From contig JAJEKB010021185.1 in NCBI GenBank assembly GCA_022393335.1, forward strand, positions 306,263 through 370,262: 64,000 nucleotides of DNA, in the 5' to 3' direction. Origin of the DNA: Macrotrachela quadricornifera (lineage: Eukaryota; Rotifera; Eurotatoria; Philodinida; Philodinidae). Positions 45,495 through 56,630 of the stretch are shown here, piece by piece. Position 1 is the first letter of the stretch. Each line of letters begins with the position of its first letter. The notes below the pieces were generated by a model. That model was not told the DNA's origin. It searched no databases and saw nothing but the letters and a program-made list of their open reading frames with translations. The translations under genes were made by a program, and so were the position numbers.

Positions 45495-46513
45495 ATGGGT
45501 ATTCAGGGTTTACAAACATTTATTCAACGAACCTTCAATCAATTCGTTGATATTAAACTTTACAATTGTAATGTTGTACTCGATGGTAATTCGATATATT
45601 ATCAAATGTACACAGAATGTGAATTAACATGGGTCTTTTGTGGGGAATACAATAGATTTTAACGTCATTGTACACAGCTATTCCAGTCGTGTGCTGAATG
45701 CAACATCAAGTGAGTAGAAATATACTGTTAAGTTTTTTAATATATAGTATTATCTAAGGACACTTATTGTTTTTGATGATGCGCAATTTGATGATAGCAA
45801 ACTGTCAACCACGTTGAATCGAACCGTGAGGAGTAATGAAAATTCATTGAAAAGTCCCATGAAAATTTGTTTGAGTCCAGTACTACTTCGTCAAACATTT
45901 ATTAATGTTCTCGATATTATGGGAATTCTTTATATAGCAGCAATTAGTGAAGGTGATGACGAATGTGTTTCGTTGGCAAATCATTTCAATTGTTATCTAA
46001 TCTCATAAGATAGTGATTATTTTTGTTACAATCTTCATTGTGGTTACATACCATTTGAGTCTGTCGATCTTAATCCGATTGAAGAGGATTCACATTTTTA
46101 TTTATCTGTACAATCGTATCATATAACTTCATTACTCGAAAAATTCACAAATCTAAATCCCTCGACAGTGGCTTTTGCGTGTTGTCTTTGTGGTAATGAT
46201 TATGCCAATATTTGATCATATTAATGATAATGTCAGACGCTCTGAACAATTACAGAGCAAAGAAATCAAACAAACGAAAAAGAATTTGGAATGCCATTCA
46301 ATGGATGCGACAAACTGAAGATCTAAATATGGCACTTCGACAATTACTTCCGTTGATCAAGTCTCATTCTGAAAGAGATAATATCGAACAACAGCTACGT
46401 CAAGCTATGCGATGCTATTATATCGATTGGCTTTCCCCGATAATCAAAATCTTCCCGCAAATTCCGATTTTGTTACGTTCACTCAAACTTATTTCGATAA
46501 GCTTAATATCGTA
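45495..46513 (+). pseudogene. asteroid/XPG-like nuclease pseudogene, 5' part
   Basis: Starts MGIQGLQTFIQRTFNQ, the conserved N-terminus of asteroid/FEN1-type proteins, with VVLDGNSIYYQMY as the first catalytic Asp strand. An in-frame TAA (about 45660) lies in the next helix. A donor AA|GTGAGT (about 45709) joins after a short intron to KTLIVFDDAQFDDSKL. Then comes an XPG-I-like region (DIMGILYIAAISEGDDECVS ... DSDYFCYN with an internal TAA, HCGYIPFESVDLNP). A frameshift near 46215 precedes KRKRIWNAIQWMRQTED and SDFVTFTQTYFDKLNI. A TA-flanked repeat element enters at 46514. The family would cut flap or branched DNA, but this copy is dead. Later exons probably lie at 48290-48766. Confidence 0.62.
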
Positions 46514-47881
46514 CACTCTAAAAAAAATAGATGTTCTACCGAATTTTGAAGGTTTAGCACTGTTTTACGAAACGATTTTAAGTTCCGTAGCATGAAAAAC
46601 GTTTCGTAATTTTCATACAAAACCTTTTTAAGTTCCGAAAGCTGAAGAGAGTTCTGAAGTTTTACTACGAAACCCTCTCGAAGTTTCATGTATCGTGTAC
46701 TGAACTTCAGCAGATTCGCATCTTTTGTACAAAACCGTTGACAGTTCCGTATAAGTTCTACGAAGCTATTCATAGTTTCGTAAGTGCTCTAATAGTTCCG
46801 GATACATTGTACGAAACTAAGCATGGTTTCGTAACAGACATACCAAACCATTACATCATTTACGAAACTATGAACAGTTTGTTCCCATGTATGCTGAACC
46901 TTTTGATGTTTTACGAAACCACGGATAGCTTTGTGGAACAACTAAAAGTTCGGTATTTGTTATACGAATCTGTCGAAAGTTTCGTAAAATATCAAAAGGT
47001 TCCGCATACATTGTACGAAACTGTTCATAGTTTCGTAAATAATGTAATGGTTCGGTATACCTTTTACGAAACCATAGCTAGTTTCGTACAATGTATCAGA
47101 AACTATCAGAACACTTACGAAATTATGAATGCTTCGTGGAACATATACGGAATCTTTAGATGCAGTACGAAACTGCTCATGGTTTCGTCACATGCACATG
47201 GAACCTTCAGATGACTGGTGAAACTGTTATTAGTTTCGTATAAGATATACTAAACTACTACATGGCTTTGGAAACTATTAATGGTTTGGTAAAATATGCG
47301 CGGAACCCTTGCAATCCTTACGGAGCTATTTATGGCTTCGTCAAAGATATACCGAACCATTACATTATTTACGAAACTATGAACAGTTTCGTACAATGTA
47401 TGCTGAACCTTTTGATATTTTATGAAACTTTCGATAGATTTGTAAAAGAAATACGGAACTTTTAGTCGTTCCACAAAACTATCAGTGGTTTTGCAAAACA
47501 TCAATTGGTTCAGCATATATGGGACGAAACTGTTCATAGTTTCGTAAATGATGTAATGTTTTGGTACGTCTGTTACGAAACCACTAGAGCACTCACGAAA
47601 TTATGGATGGCTTCGTGGAACTTATACGGAATTTTTAGATGTTGTTACGAAACTGTCAACGGTTTTGTACAAAACATGCGAATCTACTGAAGTTTAGTAC
47701 ACGATGCACGAAACTTCTAGAGGGTTTCGTAATAAAACTGAAACTCTTGTCAATTTTCGACGTGACGGTGAGGTTCTGTATGAAAATTACGAAACGATTT
47801 TCGTACCACGCAAATTAAAATCATTTTGTAAAACAGTGCCAAAACTTCAAAGTTTAGTAGAGCACCTATTTTTTTACAGTG
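46514..47881. mobile_element. TA-flanked element filled with a 51-bp near-palindromic repeat
   Basis: The ends are CACTCTAAAAAAAATAGATG and (right) CACCTATTTTTTTACAGTG; the flanks are TA (46512-46513 and 47882-47883). The interior is a degenerate array in which TACGAAACTnnnnATAGTTTCGTA (itself an inverted repeat) recurs every 51 bases, linked by AATGGTTCGGTATA-like spacers. Because units are near palindromes and occur in both orientations, open frames with the same motif (YETVHSFVNNVMVRY) appear on both strands. No transposase. It interrupts the asteroid-like pseudogene. Confidence 0.75.
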
Positions 47882-47883
47882 TA

Positions 47884-48289
47884 CTAATCCAAATAAGTCT
47901 TGAATGAAGTATGTTTAGATGATTCATAGGAAGGTACAGACAGCACTCAAACATAGGTCTTAAAAATTAAAGATACCGCAACGAAATAGTCTTAAGTCGT
48001 TATGAGGCATACTCTCTGATAGGTCTCAAAAAGTTGCGCGTACTACTCCTGAGATAACCGTCGAAAAGTTACTAATGGTACGCTCAGATTGTCCTCGAAA
48101 AGTAACTAATGATACAGTGAGGTAGCCCTCAAAAAGTTAACAATAGTATTGTTAACGATGCGTTAAAAACTTACAGAACCTTTTTGTCCACTAATCATTC
48201 ACCGTTTTGTTTTGCCAGTGAGGGCTGTATATATATATATATATACGAGCGTACTCATAAAAAATTATCGTCAAGTAGAGGATGTTTTA
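47884..48289. repeat. diffuse repeats with AAAAAGTTACTAATG words
   Basis: Several diverged copies of TCnAAAAAGTTA(C)TAATGGTACG at about 47950-48165, spaced about 45 bases. A (TA)n tract lies at about 48231-48246. No gene. Confidence 0.45.
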
Positions 48290-48766
48290 AGATTAAGTAT
48301 TTTGGCAAATGTCTGGTCATATTGTGGAAGACATCCTGCACATCTGAATGCAGATGATTAAGTAAGAACTTTTTTGATTAACTATAATCTTAATTAATTA
48401 ATTAATCGTATATAATTATAGGTTTGGTGGCAACACCCCCTCTCCCAACAATTTCCGAAATCTTCCAAATTAATCGGTAAGTTTGTTGTATTCAATAAAT
48501 GAGTTTCTGTTCTGTTATAGATTGATTTCAACATGGGATTCGTGGATATATTTATCATCTAATCTAGATTAACTTTGTCTTATTTCAAATCCGTCTTTGT
48601 ATCAAAATCACGAGTAAGTTTCACTATAGAGAATAAACATACTCGTTTTCTCTTTTTAGGTCAACCCACATATAAGTTGTACGGGTAAGTTTATTTTATT
48701 ATATAAAATTAATTCATTTACTCTTTATTGTAGATTAATTCGAGAAACTACTTGACGATTAAGTGT
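48290..48766 (+). pseudogene. decayed exons, probably the 3' part of the asteroid-like gene
   Basis: A series of short splice-bounded blocks: VEDVLRLSILANVWSYCGRH ... NADD followed by GTAAG; an acceptor at about 48422, then VWWQHPLSQQFPKSSKLI with donor G|GTAAGT; a block LISTWDSWIYLSSNLD with a stop; TTTTTAG|GTCAACC giving GQPTYKLYG with donor GTAAGT; and ATTGTAG|A giving LIRETT-stop-RLSVIF. Splice signals are good but frames contain stops. The last two blocks and their intron are duplicated at 56376-56475. Assignment to the upstream nuclease gene is inference from order and orientation. Confidence 0.4.
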
Positions 48767-48777
48767 TATTTTTAACC

Positions 48778-48970
48778 GACGAGGGAAGCTCCAGAAGTAT
48801 TCAAGCAGTTTAGTCTCTGCCTTGCATCTGTAAGTCGATCTGATACAGATATGAAAAGCTAAATAGAATTCGTGCAAAATTGCATTTAGCTTTTCATACC
48901 TAAATCAGATCGACTTGCGGATGCAAGGCAGAGACTAAACTGCTTGAATATCTCTGGAGTTTCCCTCGTC
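48778..48970. repeat. 193-bp long-stem hairpin (foldback MITE)
   Basis: The left arm GACGAGGGAAGCTCCAGAAG ... GTCTCTGCCTTGCATC pairs over about 88 bases with the right arm GATGCAAGGCAGAGAC ... GGAGTTTCCCTCGTC. Loop about 18 bases. Only a few mismatches. Confidence 0.85.
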
Positions 48971-48984
48971 AGTTATTGGGTCGG

Positions 48985-49290
48985 TGATAAAAAAAAGGTT
49001 CAGTGGTAATAAGCACGTACTAAACCTCTTTTTCCGTTGGCGTGAAAGGTCTGGCACGAAACCTCTTTTCAATCTGGCTTAAAAGGTTCAGTACGAAACC
49101 GTCCGTATAGAACCTTATTTGGAATTTTTATAAAAGGTTTAGTAGGAAACCTTTCCCACGGAACCTTTTATTGCAGGTGTCCAGAATTGGTTTTATACGA
49201 AACCTGCTTTTTACGAAACCAATAAAGGATCTTCCCGTGTATCGAGGGGAAGATCTTTTATTGGTTCGGTAAAAATCCTTTTTTTTTAGA
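48985..49290. repeat. relative of the CACTSTAAAAA-ended family
   Basis: Words such as AAAAGGTTCAGTACGAAACC recur in both orientations. The right end is GGTTCGGTAAAAATCC then TTTTTTTTTAGAGTG, matching the ends at 3291 and 59346. A left end is not clear (GATAAAAAAAAGG at about 48990). Confidence 0.55.
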
Positions 49291-49291
49291 G

Positions 49292-49463
49292 TGTGGGTGT
49301 TTGTGAAGACAAGTTGGAGTGGTTATGTGGATAATAAGAAAGATCCTGGGTGTTTGTGGTGATAGGGGTCATTTTATGATATTTGTTGACCATATATTTT
49401 TTCTAATAGTAGGACAAAGTGGGTGTTTGTGAGCATAACTTCCCAAGCTGTGGGTGTTTGTGG
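49292..49463 (+). repeat. four copies of TGGGTGTTTGTG
   Basis: The 12-base phrase (TG)TGGGTGTTTGTG(G) occurs at 49292, 49347, 49420 and 49449 on the same strand with unrelated spacers. Confidence 0.7.
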
Positions 49464-51423
49464 TGTTCGCAGAAATTACTAATACCCTACTCAAATACAC
49501 AAAAAAAGGAACGAAAATCCAAGAAAGCATCATGGCAATTGCTCGACTCACCATTGTCATATAAAGATATCTATCGGTTCTAACCTTTTTAGGTGAGAAT
49601 TGAATATAGAACTTTCTAGCTCATTTATGATTTTCGAATCATTCAGATAACTAGGACAGAATCAAAGCCATCTGACGAAGACCCTTAAGCAAGGTCGAAA
49701 TCTGGGTCATAGCAATTGCTCGACTCTCACGAGATCGTCGCTACACCGAATGACAAGTTTTGATGTGGACGTCGAGAAATAAAGAAAAAAAACTCGCGAA
49801 GGACTCCAGCAATGCTTTGCTTCGCACCGCATTAAAAACATTACTGGACGCCAAGGGGGAGGAAAGATCCGACCAAATCGAACAAAGCCGGACAGAAACG
49901 AAAGGGGACCAAAATGACCGATTTTTACTCGACGTCCTTTATGGATGCCCTCTTAATAGAAGTTAAAGAGAAAGTGATATACTAGACATCGAATTTCAAG
50001 CTGAAAATAGACTCATTAGAACAAGTATATAAACTTAGGTGTTTGAAAAAAAAATCCTGCTAACCCATCGGTATAAGTGACAACTTTTTAAGGGGGCGCA
50101 AATCGTCATTCGGCTCGATATGATCTAATCGGTTCGGTATTTGGCATTTATCAACCAAAAACGTTGTTAATATATTAAAGATTCTTATAGGTTCTGATAG
50201 AGGAAAAAATTCTGCGTCGAATAAGTCTATTTTCAATAGATCTAAATTGTATTTTCATGGATCCTCTGTCCAAAAACTGGTTTTATGGCTCTCAGAAAGT
50301 GCTTTGGATCTTTCTTATTATCCGACTAGCCTTTTAAAAAAATGTCATATCTGGGATCGGTATACTTGGCTCTATCAAACTATATGAATTTCTAACAGAT
50401 TTTCGAAGAAAAAAATTTTTTTCGATCCCTGAGGGGTACCCCAGGTACTAAAATTCGAGTCATGAGAAAGTGCAAATAAGCTTGTGAAAAACAGTCAGGA
50501 TTCAATGCTGATTCTAAGGATAAAAAAATTAGGGCGAAATTATTTGGTATGCCAAGATGAAAATTTGATACGTCTCCTTTGGTCTCATATCTATTTAATT
50601 CTAGTCAATTTCATGTCAATTCTTGTCAATTCCAATTCCAATTCTTATCCATTCCAGTCAATTCCGATTCCCGTTCTAGTCAATTCCAAGTCTAGAATTG
50701 GAATTGGAATTGGAATTGACTGGTATTGGAATTGGTGCATCCCTATGATATAATATTTAAAGGAAAAACGATTATTGACTTAATAGTCAGTTATGCTTTT
50801 CGAAATAAATTCAGATTAATATGTAGAAATAATTAATCACATATTTCATTATCAAGAATCATTGTTAACGACGTTTTATCTTCTATATTATATAATGAAA
50901 TCATTTATAGATATTAACAACAAACTGTTTATCTTATATCATTTTTGCCAAATTGTCTATATACGATATCTAGTGAAATAAATGTAATTACATATTAAAC
51001 TATTATTTTCATTGCAATACTATACACATATCCACTCCATCAGTCTAGGATCAACTGAACTTTATAACCGTTGTATTTATTCTTCAATTGTATCTTTTGT
51101 ATTTTTTTAAGTTAATACGTGTATGTTATTCCTTGAGTAATACTAAAACTGGATAAATAAATTGTTTTCATTACTTCATTATAAAATAAGAAAAGAATAT
51201 TCAAATATTTTAGTTTGAATAATTCATCAAATAAAATTTATTTATTTGTAATTTAATCAATTAAACAATATGTAAATGACACTTATAGACAATATAAAAT
51301 CAATAAAGCTTATAGAAAGAGAATTTATGAACAAATAAATAAATAAATAAATAACAATTAAAGCAAGAAAAATAATTCATATTAAAAGCAACAATTCTAC
51401 TATTAGGATAGTAGTTTATCATA
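49464..51423. other. no gene recognised; GC-richer fragment and simple repeats
   Basis: At 49640-49970 the DNA is GC-richer, and open pieces such as SDEDPKQGRNLGH and ALLRTALKTLLDAKGEERSD look like a retroelement relic I cannot place. The phrase TAGCAATTGCTCGACTC occurs twice (about 49535 as TGGCAATTGCTCGACTC, and 49710). From 50760 to 51423 there is only AT-rich DNA with (ATAA)n at about 51336. Confidence 0.35.
50601..50742. repeat. AATTCC/GGAATT simple-repeat foldback
   Basis: Repeated GTCAATTCCAATTCC units are followed directly by their reverse complement GGAATTGGAATTGGAATTGA, so the block can form a hairpin. Confidence 0.7.
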
Positions 51424-53129
51424 TCAATTACATTGTGTATATATAACACTTACACTATGTTGACTTTGTACAATAACATCAAGTAGATTATCATTATTGA
51501 TATCAACTACTGCAACATAAACTTTATACGTACCATTTAAATCAATTTTTTGATTATAAAATGTGCCATTTTCATTGCTGAAAAAAATGTTAAGAGTGGC
51601 AGGAGACATGCCTGAGACAATAATGTCAAGTCGATTGTCCTTATTCATATCGCCGATTGCTACGAACATTGGATATGAATCAGTTTCATAGATAATTTCA
51701 GTAGTAAAGTTTCTATACCCATCGTTAAAGTAGATAATAATATGTCTTTCAAGGGAATTTAAAACAATAAGGTCAGTTTTGTTATCAACATTAATATCAG
51801 CTGTTACCGATGCCTGTGGAAAACAATTAGTAGAAAAGCTAGTTCTATCTGAAAATCTCCCATGAACATCATTGAATAAGATATCAATTTTACATGCGGT
51901 GTGATATAAAACGATAATATCAAGATTCCCATCATCATTCAAATCAGATATTGTCAAACTATCTGAGTTATATTCAAGATCATAGTTTATTGCTTTATCG
52001 AAGGTACCATTACCTGTATTAAATAGAATTATGAGGCTCGCTGGATTATAGCTTGTGAGAATAATATCAGTATTTCCATCATTGTCAAGATCAGCTGTAG
52101 TTACATACATACAATTTACAGTAGAATTGATCTTTTGTTCGATGAATGTCTCATTACCAGTGTTGAGAAGAAGAATAATGTCTTCGAAAAATTCCTTTAT
52201 GACAACGATATCAAGTCTACCATCACTATTAACATCGCCCATTGTTATCTGGTCTAAGCCATAAACATTGTAGATTGTTTTAGGCATAAATGTTCCATTT
52301 CCAGTATTGAAAATAATATTAACTTTCCCAACGTACCAGTCTAAAACAGCAATGTCAAGTGTACTATCACCATTAAAATCACCAATCGTCATAAATTTTA
52401 GCAAAGGATTATCTTCATGTATGTCGTATATAGTATGAATTCTTACACATTGATCTAGGAAAAAATAAAAATGTATTGATATATCAGATTAAACTAAAAC
52501 AGATTTTTTTCATCACTCATTTAGGCCATTCGAATTGCAAAAGTGACAAGCTAAAAGCGATTGGACTAGCAGGAATATTTAATTCCTCGGCAAATTCATA
52601 CATCGTATATTAAAGTACATATAAAATTCAAATTTTCTTATTGATCTTAAATTACTTCTAATGAAACCTAACATCAATTATTTTTTACTCTAATCATAAC
52701 AAATATCTTTATAGATTCATTATTTAATAATAAAATATCTATTTGATATAACCAACATTTTACTGATTAGTCAATATTGTCGTTATTTTTGTTTTAATCA
52801 ATTAAGATATCTTCTCAATAAGATTAATAAAATACAAATATAAACAAAATCAAAGAAGTTTCACTGAATGAAATTATCTATTTTTGTTTTTTTTTGTTTT
52901 GTCAGGAAAATCGGTTGCACAATATTTTTCTCAACGAAACATTACCTGTAATTAACAATTTCGTTGTCGTTGTAGCTGTCATCATTGTCGTTGTTGTTGT
53001 TTCAGTTATCGTCGTTGTTGTTTCAGTTATCGTCGTTGTTGTTGTCACTGTCAATAAATTTTTGTTTTTTATTAGAATAATAGTTATTGGAACTACAACA
53101 ACTGTAATGATTAAAATGGTCAAAACCAT
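51424..53129 (-). CDS. single-pass membrane protein with FG-GAP/VCBS propeller
   Basis: Two exons, 53129-52946 and 52454-51424, with a 491-nt GT-AG phase-1 intron, give 404 aa exactly. Exon 1 holds a membrane helix (MVLTILIITVVVVPITIILI) and a Thr-rich stalk. The frame is open upstream for a few basic residues, so the true start may lie further up. Exon 2 encodes seven repeats, each with a calcium-type loop: GDFNGDSTLDIAV, GDVNSDGRLDIVV, ADLDNDGNTDIIL, SDLNDDGNLDIIV, ADINVDNKTDLIV, GDMNKDNRLDIIV and VDINNDNLLDVIV, alternating with ILFNTGNGTF-like strands. These FG-GAP/VCBS blades form a seven-bladed propeller as in integrin alpha chains. Probably an extracellular Ca-dependent adhesion or recognition protein. 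Intact. Confidence 0.87.
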
Positions 53130-54486
53130 TCCAAAAATAATCCAGAATGTTCTGTTTCTTTTTATTGCATTTCTAAATATTATTAAAATTTATTTTTGAA
53201 TATTTTTTTTATTTTAGAATAAAAAAAGAAAACAAACATAATTGTTGAAAAACAATTCGATGATTGATTAGTTTTGATTTTCATTGATTTAAACTAAGAA
53301 ATTTCGAAAAAGAAAACTATTAAATTATAGTTTCTATTTTGTTTTTGGTTATAATACCTTTTTTTTGTAATTGTGATGAAAATTATTTTGCAAAAATGTA
53401 GAAGTTAGTTTTATTGCTTTAAAACTATGTTTTGTTACTCTTTTATCTTTTATAGAATATCGCTAAGTGAGAAGATAATGCACAATATTTTATATTAACT
53501 GTTAAAAAGTTGTTGATACTTTGCACCTGTTATTTTAATTATTTTTCAGTTTTAGTTTTCTGTTAAAATAACGGAAGACAAATGCATTTAGTTTTGTTAT
53601 ATAAACCAAATATCATGAAAATCAATGTTTGTTGCATTGTTATTTCAACAATTTCAATATGTTAGAGAATTATTTTTTCCCTGATTTTTAGCTTTTTATG
53701 ATAAAAAGAAATGTTTCATTATTTAACAGGAGAAAACTCAAATCTTCTTGTTTTATTAATCGACAGAATTTTTTAGAGAAATATTTAATTATTTTTAAAG
53801 AATGCGTTTAAATATTGCAAAACAGAAACAAAAAAGAAAATGAAGATGAGATTAGATGATTCTACATGATCATTAAAGAAATAATCACAATTTTGTTTAA
53901 TTATTAAGCAAAATTTTATGTTTATAATCTAACTGTTCAAAATATGTGAGAAGTTTTTTTTAAAAATTTCATGGTCTTTCTTGATAATAAAAAGAATAAC
54001 AGAAGAGAACAAAGCTGAGCTAGTAGATCCAATGCAATTGTAAATACTGCTAATGGCTTATGAATATAATCAACATCGTATGAAGAAAAAATATTTATAT
54101 TATGATAACTCTCCATGTACACCATTTAGGAAAGAATAAGAAAAAAAGAAGTAATTGAAAAATGAAGCATTACAATCAATAGTTATCTGATGGACTAACT
54201 AGCGATTTAACATAGCTGTTCATAATCCATCTTCTTTATTTAGATGTACTGGTTTAGCCATATTTATACGTGTTTTTATTTTCTTCAATGAAGAAGAATT
54301 TTAAAATCTAGAAAAATAGAAAAAGTTTTTCTAGAACTAAAACAATTGATTAAAAGAAATATTTTTTCATCTAAAAAATATTTTAATGACTATTAGTGAG
54401 TGTTAACGATGTTGTTGAATTATGTTTTGACGTTGAAGTAATTGAATTTGATAAAAAATATTTGACAATTTTAAATAAAATAAGTA
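53130..54486. other. upstream region of the VCBS gene; AT-rich, no firm gene
   Basis: Very AT-rich. Apart from the weak frame at 53937-54125 I see nothing supportable. Confidence 0.4.
53937..54125 (-). CDS. possible small membrane protein, 62 aa
   Basis: ATG at 54125; residues 22-48 are hydrophobic (PLAVFTIALDLLAQLCSLLL) and could be one membrane helix, with a basic tail after it. No homology recognised and no splice support. May be chance. Confidence 0.2.
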   Translation of the reverse strand: MVYMESYHNINIFSSYDVDYIHKPLAVFTIALDLLAQLCSLLLFFLLSRKTMKFLKKTSHIF

Positions 54487-54615
54487 ACGGGGGCGGCAGA
54501 ATAAATGGCCCTCCCAATATTTTGACGATATTTTTTGCATTTTTCATCCGGTTTGACTTTTTCTTTTTTTCAAACAACTCGCCGTGCCAAGGTCTACAAA
54601 ATGGTCTTATTTTGA

Positions 54616-56215
54616 TTAATGTAAATAGTTTCCATCATTTTGAGACATGCGATACAATCAATTGGTTCAACTACCGCACCTTTCGAAAACAACTGATTTG
54701 CGAATATTTTTAGACGACGATTTTAACCGTTCAATTAATGTTGTTTTTGACTTGACTTGCTTCCAATCGATAGTATTGACAAGTTCATCCCAAATTGATT
54801 AGTCCAATGGGTTCAAATCGGAACTATTTGGAGGCCACTGATCCTTGTCAACGAATGATGGAAAATTGTCTCGACACCATTGTTGTGTTAAATGATGCGA
54901 GTGTGGTTTGACGCCATCCTCTTGAATGACCCAGTCGCTATCGAAAGTTTTATTTCCATATTTCAATGCAACAGGAACCACTTTTTCGATGTGAACAGTA
55001 TGATCGACTGTTCCTTCATTCAAGATCATCAAAGGGATTATGCCCTTGGAACAGGCACCCAACCAAACCATTACTTTCTGTGGGAATTTTTGTTTCTGTT
55101 TAATCACACCTTTTTTATCGGCATCACCACGATCTACTGTCCACACTCGATCGTTTTGAAAATTATGGACACCATCAATGTTAAAAACTTCTTATCTAAG
55201 AAGAGAATTCTCATAGTGTCTTCTTTTCGAAAATTTGTTCGAACCTAATTTGCAATTTTTCTCCGTTTGGTCTTTTCATCATCGGAAAGTAATGCTTCAA
55301 TTATTTTTTTATAGAGACGAAGCCCTAGATCATCTTTGAATATTCGCTGAATACTTCTGTCGGAAATATCAAGCTCCATCGATAGTTTTCGAGCTTATAC
55401 TCCTTTTTTTTGGCGTAAATGATGTTTTATGTTTTGAATGTTGTCCTTCGTTCTTGTAAGACGTGAACAATCTGATGGACTTAATAATCTGATAGAGCCA
55501 GACTGACGTATCATTCAGCACCGCTGCTTGATTGTTCTTACCCATGTCACCACTTTTTTGACAACTGCGTCGCAGTTGCGCGTAACTGCGACGCAGTCTC
55601 CGCAGTTGCGCGCAACTGCGACACAGTGCCCGCAGTGCGCTTAACTGCGGCGTAGTTGCGTTCGCATCTGCGACGCAGTCGTCGTAGTTTCGATTGACGC
55701 ATGGGGGTATAAAAGGAACTGTCACAAGCATTCTATCTCATTCTAACTTTTTACAATGAGAAAGATGCATCATTTTTTTTCTAAAAAAACCAATGCAATG
55801 GTATATTAAGTGATGAATTAATAATTATTTAATGATTATGAACTAATTAATTAATGGTTATTAATTTATTAAATTTAATCGATTAATTATTAATTTATTA
55901 AATTTTATTAATTTTATTTAATTTTATTTAGTTTTATTAATTTTTATCAATTTATTTATTTTTATTTATTTTTTATTTATTTTGAAAATGCTGATATTGA
56001 CTGGGCGTCTTCTGTCACAAATGCGATTTTTTTATCGCAATTGCGGCATAACTGAGGAAAATGCGGCGCAGTTGCGCGTAACTGCGCCGCAGTTTGACCG
56101 CAGTTGAACACTTGGGTAAACTAATCCCACCATTTAAATTACGATGAATTTCTGTTGGCGTATCACCATTCTGGTATTCTGAAAGCACAATCTTTTGAAG
56201 GCCTTTACTTTTCAT
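54616..56215 (-). pseudogene. Tc1-like transposase, interrupted by a MITE
   Basis: N-terminal helix-turn-helix MKSKGLQKIVLSEYQNGDTP ... NLNGGIS, cut by the MITE. Beyond it come RTIKQRC, IQNIKHHLRQKKGVSARKL and MELDISDRSIQRIFKDDLGL. Catalytic motifs: MRILFLDKKF (first Asp), VIQEDGVKPHSHHL (second) and PPNSSDLNPLD (third), followed by a TAA where Tyr is usual, then SIWDELVNTIDWKQVKSK and a stop-containing tail. Multiple stops (for example in RRKIAN-stop-VRTNF) and a frameshift before VWTVDRGDADKKG. Clearly dead. Confidence 0.82.
55541..56116. mobile_element. GC-rich MITE with CCCA ends and TA duplication
   Basis: Left end CCCATGTCACCACTTTTTTG; reversed right end CCCAAGTGTTCAACTGCGG; flanked by TA on both sides (55539-55540, 56117-56118). 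Both ends carry arrays of AACTGCGNCGCAGTTGCGCG, themselves palindromic and GC-rich, around an extremely AT-rich centre (TTAATTTATT words, 55800-55985). Removing it with one TA rejoins GGIS to LRTIK in the host transposase. Confidence 0.78.
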
Positions 56216-56375
56216 CGTTCAAAACATTCGGATATGCTTTAAATATACGAATGAAGTGAACAGTTTTGTAAAGCTTGAGACGGTGGGTATTTAAAAAAAA
56301 TTTAGTCGAATCGGATGAGAATTGATGGAGATGTCATCAAAATACTGAGAGGACCATTTATTCTGCCGCACCCGT

Positions 56376-56485
56376 TATATGGGTAAGTTTATTCTATTAT
56401 ATAAAAATTAATTCATTAGCTTTTTGTTGTAGACTAATCCGAAAAATGACTTGGCAATTAAATGTTATCCTAGTGAATAATAGTC
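56376..56485 (+). pseudogene. duplicated exon-intron-exon fragment
   Basis: TATGG|GTAAGTTTATTCTATTAT ... TTGTTGTAG|A CTAATCCGAAAAATG encodes GLIRKMTWQLNVILVNN after splicing. It is a copy of 48676-48766 (intron included). The Tc1-like element sits immediately before it. Confidence 0.55.
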
Positions 56486-56630
56486 AAAACAAACGGCAAA
56501 GAACGCGTTCCAAAAATGTGACTGCCCCTTTTTTTAAGAAAAGAAAGCGTTCCCAAAAAATTGGAATGCATTCTTTTCCTAAAAAAAGACTACTGTCTTT
56601 TTCGGAACGCGTTCTTGGTCGTTTATGTTT
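56486..56630. repeat. 145-bp foldback with AAGAACGCGTTCC
   Basis: Left CAAAACAAACGGCAAAGAAC then GCGTTCC; right GGAACGC then GTTCTTGGTCGTTTATGTTTG, reverse complements with few mismatches. Likely a MITE inserted in the duplicated exon. Confidence 0.7.

Larger units (their letters stand above)
54487..56375. mobile_element. Tc1-like element with TA flanks
   Basis: Left end ACGGGGGCGGCAGAATAAAT; reversed right end ACGGGTGCGGCAGAATAAAT. Inverted similarity extends about 75 bases with mismatches. TA flanks at 54485-54486 and 56376-56377. Encodes a Tc1-like transposase on the minus strand and carries a secondary MITE (55541-56116). Confidence 0.82.

Noticed and set aside
46738..47214. 158-aa frame with 17-residue YETxxSFV repeats, looking like a repeat protein
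   Set aside because: It is the translation of the 51-bp palindromic array; equivalent frames appear on the minus strand (47250-47537) and elsewhere in the array, and no domain or splice context supports it.
49760..49966. 68-aa frame in GC-richer DNA as a gene
   Set aside because: No recognisable domain, and other frames here also contain open pieces; kept only as an unplaced relic note.
52894..53199. Val-rich hydrophobic plus-strand frame resembling a membrane protein
   Set aside because: Antisense of the Thr-rich stalk and membrane helix of the VCBS gene (ACN codons read as NGT).
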